A DNA stretch of 64,000 nucleotides from Naasia sp. SYSU D00057 (GTDB lineage Bacteria; Actinomycetota; Actinomycetes; Actinomycetales; Microbacteriaceae), in NCBI RefSeq assembly GCF_017916505.1, contig NZ_JAFMSZ010000002.1, positions 310,001 to 374,000 of the forward strand, written 5' to 3'. A program made the translations under genes and the position numbers. The notes under the pieces were generated by a model. The model worked only from the letters and a program-made list of their open reading frames with translations, ran no database searches and had not been told where the DNA came from. Positions 44,526-52,251 of this stretch are shown in pieces (positions within the stretch are counted from its first letter, which is position 1; every line of letters begins with the position of its first letter).

Positions 44526-45308
44526 CTACTGCTCGGCGACCACCGGGTCGCAGCCGTGCTCGCGCGCGAGGGCGGCGAGCTCCGGCGCGCCCGCTCCCCC
44601 GGTAACGAGGACGTCGAAGTCGTCGAGCGCGCCGATCGCGCCGAGGTGGCTCTGCCGGAACTTGGATGCGTCCGCCACGAGGAGGCGCCGGGTCGCGCGG
44701 TGCAGCACGACGCGCTTCAGCTCCGCCTCCGGGAGGTTGAGGTTCGACACCCGGCCCGACTCCTCGATGCCGTTGCAACTCAGCACGGCCAGGTCGACGT
44801 GCAGGTCCTCGAGCGCCCGGGAGGCGAGCGGATCGACGAGCGAGTGCTGCAGCGGCCGGAGCGTTCCGCCCGTCAGCACCACCGTCAGGCGGGGGATGGC
44901 CGGCTCCAGCGCGAGCGCCGTGCTGAGCCCGTTGGTGACGACGACCACGTCGGCGAGCTCGTGGCGGGGAACGAGGGCCTGCGCCACGGCGAGCGCCGTC
45001 GAGCCGACGTCGAGGAACACCGCCGTCCCCGACCGCACCTGCGCGGCAGCCGCCTCGCCGAGCGCCTGCTTGAGTGCCGCGTCGCGGCGAGCGCTCGCCT
45101 CGACCGGCGCCTCTCGCACCTGACGCGCGACCGCTCCCCCGCGCACCCGGCGGAGCACTCCGGCCGCCTCGAGCGTGCCGAGGTCGCTGCGGATGGTCAC
45201 CTCCGTCACCCCGAGGCGCCGCGCCGCGTCCGGCACGCCGAGGAAGCCGGACTGGAGCACCATCGCCTCGAGTCGGGCGCGCCGCACGTCGCCGGGAAGA
45301 GCGTCCAC
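44526..45308 (-). CDS. DeoR/GlpR-family regulator of the gal genes
   Basis: 260 residues from GTG 45308, which has AAGGGG six bases upstream; a TTG at 45341 would add 11 residues. N-terminal helix-turn-helix VPDAARRLGVTEVTIRSDL with LRRVRGGAVA, then the DeoR C-terminal sensor (FLDVGSTALAVAQAL, VVTNGLSTAL, LTGGTLRPLQHS). Divergent from galT, with a palindrome between the two; probably a galactose repressor sensing a sugar phosphate. Confidence 0.87.
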   Translation of the reverse strand: MDALPGDVRRARLEAMVLQSGFLGVPDAARRLGVTEVTIRSDLGTLEAAGVLRRVRGGAVARQVREAPVEASARRDAALKQALGEAAAAQVRSGTAVFLDVGSTALAVAQALVPRHELADVVVVTNGLSTALALEPAIPRLTVVLTGGTLRPLQHSLVDPLASRALEDLHVDLAVLSCNGIEESGRVSNLNLPEAELKRVVLHRATRRLLVADASKFRQSHLGAIGALDDFDVLVTGGAGAPELAALAREHGCDPVVAEQ

Positions 45309-45348
45309 CCAGCACCCCTTCGGTTCTTTTCGGAAACGCAAGTGCTGT

Positions 45349-45362
45349 TTACGTTACCGTAA
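45349..45362. promoter_or_regulatory. Operator candidate overlapping galT promoter
   Basis: TTACG-TTAC-CGTAA, a perfect inverted repeat. It covers a TACCGT hexamer (45355-45360) located six bases before the galT GTG, so binding would block galT and probably the divergent deoR-type gene. Confidence 0.6.
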
Positions 45363-45366
45363 GCGA

Positions 45367-46479
45367 GTGAGCACCGACCACGGCATCGCCGTCCGCCGCA
45401 GCACGCTCGCCGACGGCCGCGAGCTGATCTACTTCGACGACGCGGACAGCACGCTTCCGCCCGAGCGGGCGATCGACGCCCGCACACTCGACCCGCGGCC
45501 CCCGACGGCCACCATGCGCCAGGACGTGCTCACCGGAGAGTGGGTCTCGATCGCCGCCGCCCGTCAGAACCGCGCCTTCCTGCCGCCCGCCGAGCTCGAC
45601 CCGCTCGCGCCGCAGTCGCCGACCAACCCGTCGGAGGTGCCCTCGAACTACGACGTCGCCGTGTTCGAGAACCGGTCGCCCTCCTTCGGCCCCGAGCTCG
45701 AGGGCGAGAACGCGCCGCGCGGGCTCGACGACCTGAGCGAGATCGGCTTCGGGCGCACCCGCACCTCGGTCGGGCGCACCGAGGTCGTCTGCTTCAGCCC
45801 GGAGCACCTCGGCTCCTTCGCGGACCTCACCGAGAGCCGCGCGCGCACCGTCATCGAGGCGTGGGCGCACCGCACCGCCGAGCTGTCCGCGCTGCCCGGC
45901 ATCCAGCAGGTCTTCCCGTTCGAGAACCGCGGCGAGGCGATCGGCGTCACGCTGCTCCACCCCCACGGGCAGATCTACGCGTACCCGTACATCCCTCCGC
46001 GGACGACCCGGCTGCTCCAGTCGATCGAGCAGGTCGGCCCGGACCTCTTCGCGCGCATCCTCGACTTCGAGCGCGACTCCGAGCGGGTGCTGCTCTCCGG
46101 CGAGCACTGGACGGCGTTCGTGCCGTTCGCGGCGCGCTGGCCGCTCGAGGTGCACATGCTGCCCCACCGCCACGTCCCCGACTTCGCCGAGACGAGCGGA
46201 GAGGAGCGGGACGAGCTGGCCCGCCTCTACCTCCGGCTGCTGCGTGGGATCGACGCGCTCTACCCCACGCCGACCCCCTACATCGCCGCCTGGCACCAGG
46301 CGCCCGTGCACGCGCACCGCGACGACGTGCGCCTCATGCTGCAGATCACCTCCCCGCGCCGCGCCGCCGACAAGCTCAAGTACCTGGCCGGCTCCGAGGC
46401 GGCCATGGGAGCGTGGATCGGTGACATCCCGCCCGAGAAGGCGGCCGAATTCCTCCGAGAAGGGCTCTCCCGCGCATGA
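45367..46479 (+). CDS. galT: Galactose-1-phosphate uridylyltransferase
   Basis: 370 residues from GTG 45367 (leaderless layout: TACCGT six bases upstream, no Shine-Dalgarno). GalT motifs: MRQDVLTGEWVSIAAARQNR, FENRSPSFGPE, the catalytic HPHGQIYAYP with H198 and H200 (the second is the uridylylated His), and VHMLPHRHVPDF. Second step of the Leloir pathway. galK overlaps its end by ATGA. Confidence 0.95.
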   Translation: MSTDHGIAVRRSTLADGRELIYFDDADSTLPPERAIDARTLDPRPPTATMRQDVLTGEWVSIAAARQNRAFLPPAELDPLAPQSPTNPSEVPSNYDVAVFENRSPSFGPELEGENAPRGLDDLSEIGFGRTRTSVGRTEVVCFSPEHLGSFADLTESRARTVIEAWAHRTAELSALPGIQQVFPFENRGEAIGVTLLHPHGQIYAYPYIPPRTTRLLQSIEQVGPDLFARILDFERDSERVLLSGEHWTAFVPFAARWPLEVHMLPHRHVPDFAETSGEERDELARLYLRLLRGIDALYPTPTPYIAAWHQAPVHAHRDDVRLMLQITSPRRAADKLKYLAGSEAAMGAWIGDIPPEKAAEFLREGLSRA

Positions 46480-47636
46480 CCGACCTCCGCACCGAGACCC
46501 TCCAGGCGTTCTCCGCCGTCTACGGCGGCGCCGCCGCGTCGCTGTGGTCCGCACCCGGACGCGTCAACCTCATCGGTGAGCACACCGACTACAACGAGGG
46601 CTTCGTCTTCCCGTTCGCCATCGACCGGCGCACCTTCGCCGCGATCGCGCCCCGCACGGACGGCATGGCGCGCGTCGCGTCGTCCTTCGCCGATGAGGCG
46701 CTCGAGATCCCGCTCGCCGACCTCGCGCCGGAGCGGCTCTCCGGCTGGTCGGCGTACCCGCTCGGCGTCGCCTGGGCGCTCCGCGAGACGACCCGCGGCC
46801 GGGCCGCCGAGACCGGGTTCGACCTGTTCATCCACTCCGACGTCCCGGTGGGGGCGGGACTGTCGTCGTCCGCGGCCATCGAGTCGGCGGTCGCCGTCGC
46901 CCTGGACGACCTCTGGGACGCGGGCCTCGACCGGCGGACCCTCGCGCGGGTCGGCCAGCTGGCCGAGAACAAGGCGGTGGGCGCCCCCACCGGGATCATG
47001 GACCAGTCCGCCTCCCTGCTCGGCGAGGCCGACGCGGGCGTCTTCCTCGACTGCCGGACGCTCGACGCCGAGGTCATCCCGCTCGGCTTCGACGCCGCCG
47101 ACCTCGTGCTGCTCGTGATGGACACCGGCGTCTCGCACTCCCACGCGACCGGCGGCTACTCCGCCCGTCGCGCCTCGTGCGAGGCGGGCGCGAAGGCGCT
47201 CGGGGTCGAAGCGCTCCGCGACCTCGGCGTCGAGGACCTGGCGCGCGCCCGCGAGGCGCTCGACGACGAGACGTTCCGCCGAGTCCGCCACGTCGTGACC
47301 GAGGACCAGCGGGTGCTCGACACCGTCCGCACCCTCCGCGAATCGGGCCCCCTCGCGATCGGCGACCTGCTCGATGCGTCGCATCGGTCCATGCGGGACG
47401 ACTTCGAGATCTCGGTGCCCGAGCTCGACCTCGCCGTCGAGACCGCGCTGTCGGCCGGCGCGCTCGGCGCCCGGATGACCGGTGGCGGCTTCGGCGGCGC
47501 TGCGATCGCGCTCACCCCGCGCGATCTCGTCAGCCGGGTCGAGTTCGCGGTCGACGGCGCCTTCCTCGAGCACGGGTACACGGCCCCGACCACGTTCCCG
47601 GTCCGCGCCTCGGAGGGCGCCCGCCGCGAGCAGTAG
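46476..47636 (+). CDS. galK: Galactokinase
   Basis: 386 residues, ATG overlapping galT. Galactokinase signature PGRVNLIGEHTDYNEGFV at about 27-44, GHMP ATP-binding motif VPVGAGLSSSAAIESA near 125, MDQSASLLGE with the catalytic Asp region, and the C-terminal GARMTGGGFGGAAIAL. Phosphorylates galactose at C1 in the cytoplasm. Confidence 0.95.
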   Translation: MTDLRTETLQAFSAVYGGAAASLWSAPGRVNLIGEHTDYNEGFVFPFAIDRRTFAAIAPRTDGMARVASSFADEALEIPLADLAPERLSGWSAYPLGVAWALRETTRGRAAETGFDLFIHSDVPVGAGLSSSAAIESAVAVALDDLWDAGLDRRTLARVGQLAENKAVGAPTGIMDQSASLLGEADAGVFLDCRTLDAEVIPLGFDAADLVLLVMDTGVSHSHATGGYSARRASCEAGAKALGVEALRDLGVEDLARAREALDDETFRRVRHVVTEDQRVLDTVRTLRESGPLAIGDLLDASHRSMRDDFEISVPELDLAVETALSAGALGARMTGGGFGGAAIALTPRDLVSRVEFAVDGAFLEHGYTAPTTFPVRASEGARREQ

Positions 47637-47645
47637 GGCCGCGGC

Positions 47646-47651
47646 TAGGCT
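47646..47651 (+). promoter_or_regulatory. -10 hexamer, leaderless layout
   Basis: TAGGCT, six bases before the pxpA GTG at 47658. Confidence 0.45.
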
Positions 47652-47657
47652 GACGCC

Positions 47658-48392
47658 GTGGCCACGGTAGACCTCAACTGCGACCTCGGCGAGGGATTCG
47701 ACGACGCCGCGCTCTTCCCGCTGGTGACGAGCGCGAACATCGCCTGTGGCGTGCACGCGGGCGACGACGCGACCATGGAGGCCGCGTGCCGACTGGCGGT
47801 GCGGCACCGCGTGGCGATCGGCGCGCACCCCTCGTATCCCGACCGGGAGGGCTTCGGCCGGCGCGACATGGATCTCGGCACGGCCGAGCTGCGCAGCCTG
47901 GTGCTGGATCAGGTGGCCGCCCTCCGCCGCGCCGCCGACCGCGCCGGCGGGGCCGTCCGCTACCTCAAGCCCCACGGCGCCCTCTACAACCGCATCGCCC
48001 GGGACCCGGGGCCCGCCGGCGCCGTCGCCGCCGCGGCCGCCGAGGCGCAGCTCCCTCTCCTCGGCCCGGCCTCGTCCGCCATCGCGGACGCGGCCGATCG
48101 GCACGGCGTCCCCTTCTTCCGCGAGGCGTTCCCGGACCGCGGGTACACCGCGGACGGCCGTCTCGCCCCGCGCGGCACCACCGGCTCCGTCATCGAGAGC
48201 CCCGACGACGTCGCGGAGCGCGCGCTCGCGCTGGCGCTCACCGGCCGCGTGCGGAGCGTGGACGGCGGAGAGCTGGCCCTCGAGGTCGACTCGCTCTGTC
48301 TGCACGGCGACAGCCCCGGCGCACCCGCCGCCGCACGGGCTGTCCGCGACCGCCTCTCCGCCGCCGGGGTCCGGCTCGGCTCCTTCGCCTGA
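47658..48392 (+). CDS. pxpA: 5-oxoprolinase subunit PxpA (LamB/YcsF family)
   Basis: 244 residues from a leaderless-type GTG. LamB/YcsF hallmarks: VDLNCDLGEGF at the start, ANIACGVHAGDDATM, IGAHPSYPDREGFGRR and VRYLKPHGALYN. With PxpB and PxpC it hydrolyses 5-oxoproline (pyroglutamate) to glutamate using ATP, clearing a damage product of glutamine and glutathione metabolism. First of three tightly linked genes. Confidence 0.93.
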   Translation: MATVDLNCDLGEGFDDAALFPLVTSANIACGVHAGDDATMEAACRLAVRHRVAIGAHPSYPDREGFGRRDMDLGTAELRSLVLDQVAALRRAADRAGGAVRYLKPHGALYNRIARDPGPAGAVAAAAAEAQLPLLGPASSAIADAADRHGVPFFREAFPDRGYTADGRLAPRGTTGSVIESPDDVAERALALALTGRVRSVDGGELALEVDSLCLHGDSPGAPAAARAVRDRLSAAGVRLGSFA

Positions 48393-48401
48393 GGCACGGC
48401 C

Positions 48402-49016
48402 ATGCGGATCCTGCCCTTCGGCGACTCCGCGGTGCTCGCCGAGTTCTCGTCGCTCGACGAGGTGCGTGGCGCGGCCCGCGCGCTGACGTCCGCTCCACCG
48501 CCGGGGGTCCTCGACGTCGTGCCCGCCGCCCGCACAGTGCTCGTGCGGATCCGGCCCGCCGAGCTTCCGCTCGCCGCCGCCGAGAGGTGGATCCGGGAGG
48601 TGGCGCAGGCGCCTCCGCCGGACGATGCCGCGGGTGAGGTCGTGGTCCTCCCGGTCCGCTACGACGGGCCGGACCTCGCCGACACCGCTCGGCTGCTCGG
48701 CATCGAGGCGGGCGAGCTGGTGCGGCGGCACACCGCGGCGGAGTGGGAGTGCGCGTTCTCGGGCTTCGCGCCCGGCTTCGCCTACCTCGTGTCGCCCGGC
48801 CTCGACCTCGCGGTTCCGCGGCTGCCGACCTCGCGCCCGCGCGTGCCCGCCGGCGCCGTCGCGGTCGCCGGGGAGTTCAGCGGTGTCTACCCGCGCGAGT
48901 CCCCGGGCGGCTGGCGCCTCCTCGGCACGACCGACGCCGTGCTCTGGGACGAGACGCGCACGGCCCCCGCCCTCCTGCCGCCGGGCGCCCGGGTGCGGTT
49001 CGAGGCGCTGCCGTGA
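48402..49016 (+). CDS. pxpB: 5-oxoprolinase subunit PxpB
   Basis: 204 residues, ATG nine bases after the pxpA stop. KipI/allophanate-hydrolase subunit-1 fold: RILPFGDSAVLAEF at the start, VVLPVRYDGPDLAD, CAFSGFAPGFAYL, RPRVPAGAVAVAG, GGWRLLGTT. It pairs with PxpC; pxpC starts in a GTGA overlap with its stop. Confidence 0.93.
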   Translation: MRILPFGDSAVLAEFSSLDEVRGAARALTSAPPPGVLDVVPAARTVLVRIRPAELPLAAAERWIREVAQAPPPDDAAGEVVVLPVRYDGPDLADTARLLGIEAGELVRRHTAAEWECAFSGFAPGFAYLVSPGLDLAVPRLPTSRPRVPAGAVAVAGEFSGVYPRESPGGWRLLGTTDAVLWDETRTAPALLPPGARVRFEALP

Positions 49017-49885
49017 GCGCCGTCCGCGTCCTCTCCCCCGGCGCGCTCGCGCTCGTCGAGGACGAAGGCCGGCCCGGCTGGGCGGCGCTCGGCGTCGGCC
49101 CGGCCGGCGCCTTCGACCGCGGGGCGCTGCGGCTCGCGAACCGGCTCGTCGGCAACGCGGAGTCCGCGGCCGGGCTGGAGCTCCTGCTCGGCGGGGCGGT
49201 GCTCGTGCCCGACGCCGACGTCTGGATCGCCGTGACCGGCGCCTGGGGAGCCGTCCGGGCGGGCGGCGCGCCGGTCGAGCCGCACACGGCGACCCTGCTC
49301 CCCGCCCGCTCGGCGCTCGAGTTCGCGGCGCCCGAGCATGGCCTGCGCTACTGCCTGGCCCTCCGCGGCGGCATCGCCGTGCCGCCGGTGCTCGGCTCCC
49401 GGTCGCGGGACACGCTCGCCGGCCTCGGTCCTGCGCCGCTCGCGGCGGGCGACGTCCTGCCGCTCGGCCCGGAGCCCGCGACGGCCGTGCCGGCCGCCGA
49501 CCTCGTTCCGGTGGACCCGCCGGCCGACGGGCCGGTGCGGCTCGACGTGCTCCCCGGCCCCCGCCGGGACTGGTTCACGGACTCGGCGTGGCAGGCGCTC
49601 ACGACCGCGACGTGGCACGTCTCTCCGCGCTCGGATCGCACCGGTGTGCGGCTCGAGGGACCGGCGCTGCGCCGCACGCGGGAGGGCGAGCTGCCGAGCG
49701 AGGGCATGGTGCCCGGGGCGATCCAGGTGTCGCCGGACGGGTCGCCGACGATCCTCGGCGCCGACGCACCGGTGACGGGCGGCTACCCCGTGCTCGGCGT
49801 GATCGCGTCGGCGTCGTTCGACCGGCTGGCCCAGCTGAGGCCGGGCCAGCCGGTGCTGCTCACGCCACGCGCGCTGCGGCCCTGA
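49013..49885 (+). CDS. pxpC: 5-oxoprolinase subunit PxpC
   Basis: 290 residues, GTG overlapping pxpB by four bases. KipA/allophanate-hydrolase subunit-2 pattern: [52 protein letters not shown] and [20 protein letters not shown]. Its last 26 bases overlap the 3' end of folD, which is transcribed toward it. Confidence 0.93.
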   Translation: MSAVRVLSPGALALVEDEGRPGWAALGVGPAGAFDRGALRLANRLVGNAESAAGLELLLGGAVLVPDADVWIAVTGAWGAVRAGGAPVEPHTATLLPARSALEFAAPEHGLRYCLALRGGIAVPPVLGSRSRDTLAGLGPAPLAAGDVLPLGPEPATAVPAADLVPVDPPADGPVRLDVLPGPRRDWFTDSAWQALTTATWHVSPRSDRTGVRLEGPALRRTREGELPSEGMVPGAIQVSPDGSPTILGADAPVTGGYPVLGVIASASFDRLAQLRPGQPVLLTPRALRP

Positions 49886-50762
49886 CGACGGCCCGCTCCG
49901 CGGCCTGGACGACGTTCGCGACGAGCATCGCCCGGGTCATCGGGCCGACGCCGCCGGGGTTCGGGGACAGCCAGCCGGCCACCTCGGCGACGCCCGGGGC
50001 GATGTCGCCGGTCAGCTTCGCCTTGCCCGTCTCGTGGTCGATCACGCGCGTGACGCCCACGTCGAGCACGGCGGCGCCCGGCTTGATCCACTCGGGCTGC
50101 ACGAGGTGCGGCATCCCGACCGCCGCCACCACGACGTCGGCGCGGCGAACCTCGGCCGCGAGATCCGGCGTGCGCGAGTGGGTCAGTGTGACGGTCGCGT
50201 CGATGCCCTTGCGCGTCAGCAGCAGCCCGAGCGGCCGCCCGACAGTCAGGCCGCGCCCGATCACCGTGACGTGCTTGCCCGGCAGCTCGACGCCGTGCCG
50301 GTGCAGCAACTCGACGATGCCGTGCGGCGTGCAGGGCAGGGGCGAGGTCAGCTCGCCCTGGACCCCGAGCACCAGCCGGCCGAGGTTGGTCGGATGCAGG
50401 CCGTCCGCATCCTTCGCCGGATCGATCAGCTCGAGCGCGGCGTTCTCGTCCATGCCGCCCGGCAGCGGCAGCTGCACGATGTAGCCGGTGACAGCGGGAT
50501 CGGCGTTGAGGCGGGCGATCGCCTCGTGGACCTCCGCCTCGGTCGCGTCGACGGGCAGGTCGGCGCGGATTGACTCCACCCCGACCTCGGCGCAGTCGCG
50601 GTGCTTCCCCGCGACGTACGCCTGCGATGCCGGGTCGTCGCCGACGAGCAGGGTGCCGAGGCCCGGGGTGATGCCGCGGGCCTTGAGCGCGTCGACCCGC
50701 TCGCGGAGCTCCGCCTTGATGGCGGCGGCGGTCGCGGTGCCGTCGAGCCGTACCGCGGTCAT
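49860..50762 (-). CDS. folD: Methylenetetrahydrofolate dehydrogenase/cyclohydrolase
   Basis: 300 residues; ATG 50762 overlaps the glyA stop (ATGA). FolD features: [13 protein letters not shown] with the catalytic Lys, [37 protein letters not shown], and the NADP site [16 protein letters not shown]. It converts 5,10-methylene-THF to 10-formyl-THF. Downstream partner of glyA and therefore under the ZTP riboswitch. Confidence 0.95.
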   Translation of the reverse strand: MTAVRLDGTATAAAIKAELRERVDALKARGITPGLGTLLVGDDPASQAYVAGKHRDCAEVGVESIRADLPVDATEAEVHEAIARLNADPAVTGYIVQLPLPGGMDENAALELIDPAKDADGLHPTNLGRLVLGVQGELTSPLPCTPHGIVELLHRHGVELPGKHVTVIGRGLTVGRPLGLLLTRKGIDATVTLTHSRTPDLAAEVRRADVVVAAVGMPHLVQPEWIKPGAAVLDVGVTRVIDHETGKAKLTGDIAPGVAEVAGWLSPNPGGVGPMTRAMLVANVVQAAERAVVRAAARVA

Positions 50763-52093
50763 CGGGCCACCGAGGACGGGAGCTCGTCGTGCGCGAGCGG
50801 CTGGCCGCTCGGGTTCAGCCCGGCGTAGAGCGGGAATCGCCCGGCGAGGTCGTGCACCCGGCGGCGGAGGCCGTCGACGTCGGCGCCGCCCGTGAGCGCG
50901 AGGGCGATCACGTCGGCCACCTCCTCGAACTCGGCGTCCCCGAAGCCGCGGGTGGCGAGCGCGGGCGTGCCGATCCGGACGCCCGAGGTGACCATCGGCG
51001 GGCGCGGGTCGAAGGGCACGGCGTTGCGGTTCACGGTGATCCCCACCGCGTGGAGGGCGTCCTCGGCCTGCTTGCCGTCGAGCTCGGCGGCGCGGAGGTC
51101 GACGAGCACGAGGTGCACGTCGGTGCCGCCGGTGAGGACGTCGACACCGGCGGCGCGGGCGTCGCCCGCCGTGAGGCGCTCGGCGAGGATGTGCGCGCCC
51201 CGCAGGGTGCGCTCCTGCCGGTCGCGGAACTCCTGCTCGCCCGCCAGCTTGAAGGCGGTCGCCTTGGCCGCGATGACGTGCATGAGCGGACCGCCCTGCT
51301 GACCGGGGAAGACGGCGGAGTTGAGCTTCTTGTAGAGGTCCTCCTGGTTGCTGAGGAGGAAGCCGGAGCGCGGGCCGCCGATCGTCTTGTGCACCGTCGA
51401 GGAGACCACATGCGCGTGCGGCACCGGGTTGGGGTGCAGGCCGGCGGCGACGAGGCCGGCGAAGTGCGCCATGTCGACCCAGAGCCGGGCGCCCACCTCG
51501 TCGGCGATGGCCCGGAAGGCGGCGAAGTCGAGCTGACGGGGGTACGCCGACCACCCCGCGATGATCACGGCGGGGCGGTGCTCGAGGGCCTTCTGGCGGA
51601 CCACGTCCATGTCGATGCGGAACGTCTGCGGGTCGACGCCGTAGGCGACGGCGTCGTAGAGCCGCCCCGAGAAGTTGAGCTTCATGCCGTGGGTGAGGTG
51701 GCCGCCGTGCGCCAGCTCGAGGCCGAGGATGGTGTCGCCGGGCGTCGCGATCGCGTGCAGCACCGCGGCGTTGGCGCTCGCGCCCGAGTGGGGCTGCACG
51801 TTCGCGTACCCGGCACCGAACAGCGCCTTCGCGCGGGTGATGGCGAGCTCCTCGGCGATGTCGACGAATTCGCAGCCGCCGTAGTAGCGGCGCCCCGGGT
51901 AGCCCTCGGCGTACTTGTTGGTGAGGACTGACCCCTGTGCCTCGAGCACCGCGCGCGGCACGAAGTTCTCGCTCGCGATCATCTCGAGCGTCGACTGCTG
52001 GCGGTCGAGCTCGCGGGCGAGGACGTCGGCGATCTCGGGGTCGACGGCGGTGAGCGGCGCGAGGAAGGAGGATTCGGACTCGGACAGGAACAT
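50759..52093 (-). CDS. glyA: Serine hydroxymethyltransferase
   Basis: 444 residues; ATG 52093 with AAGGAG seven bases upstream, so the longer in-frame ORF through the riboswitch is rejected. SHMT motifs: [29 protein letters not shown] (quoted parts [11 protein letters not shown] and [10 protein letters not shown]), [21 protein letters not shown] and PLP lysine K236 in [13 protein letters not shown]. The residue after HKT is I where most SHMTs have L (HKTLRGPR), a mild change. It makes glycine and 5,10-methylene-THF from serine. Confidence 0.95.
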   Translation of the reverse strand: MFLSESESSFLAPLTAVDPEIADVLARELDRQQSTLEMIASENFVPRAVLEAQGSVLTNKYAEGYPGRRYYGGCEFVDIAEELAITRAKALFGAGYANVQPHSGASANAAVLHAIATPGDTILGLELAHGGHLTHGMKLNFSGRLYDAVAYGVDPQTFRIDMDVVRQKALEHRPAVIIAGWSAYPRQLDFAAFRAIADEVGARLWVDMAHFAGLVAAGLHPNPVPHAHVVSSTVHKTIGGPRSGFLLSNQEDLYKKLNSAVFPGQQGGPLMHVIAAKATAFKLAGEQEFRDRQERTLRGAHILAERLTAGDARAAGVDVLTGGTDVHLVLVDLRAAELDGKQAEDALHAVGITVNRNAVPFDPRPPMVTSGVRIGTPALATRGFGDAEFEEVADVIALALTGGADVDGLRRRVHDLAGRFPLYAGLNPSGQPLAHDELPSSVAR

Positions 52094-52124
52094 GGCACTC
52101 CTTGACTGACGGTGGGTGGAGTCG

Positions 52125-52219
52125 TGGCCCAGGCGTACGGCCCCGTCCGTGTCAGTCGTTCCCCGGTGGTGATCCACCCTGGAGAGCCGAGGGCTCCCTC
52201 ACGCCAGTCGCGACCCGCA
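52125..52219 (-). promoter_or_regulatory. ZTP (pfl-motif) riboswitch upstream of glyA-folD
   Basis: On the minus strand the conserved pfl elements occur in order: GCGGGTCGCGACTGGCG (52218-52202), a variable stem, GGTGGATCACC then ACCGGGGAA (52178-52159 region), and a second stem ending in GTACGCCTGGGCCA (52126-52144 region). This matches the ZTP/ZMP riboswitch consensus (GGGTCGNGACTGGCG, CACCGGGGA, CCGCCTGGGC). The start codon of glyA lies about 30 bases beyond. ZTP riboswitches turn on one-carbon and purine genes when 10-formyl-THF is short; glyA and folD are classic targets. A TAAGCT (52226-52221) may be the -10. Confidence 0.88.
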
Positions 52220-52251
52220 CAGCTTAGCAACCCGCTCCGGACCGCACGCCC

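Noticed and set aside
50763-51554. Upstream extension of FolD into glyA
   Set aside because: Shadow frame of glyA; the ATGA overlap at 50759-50762 gives a normal-length FolD.
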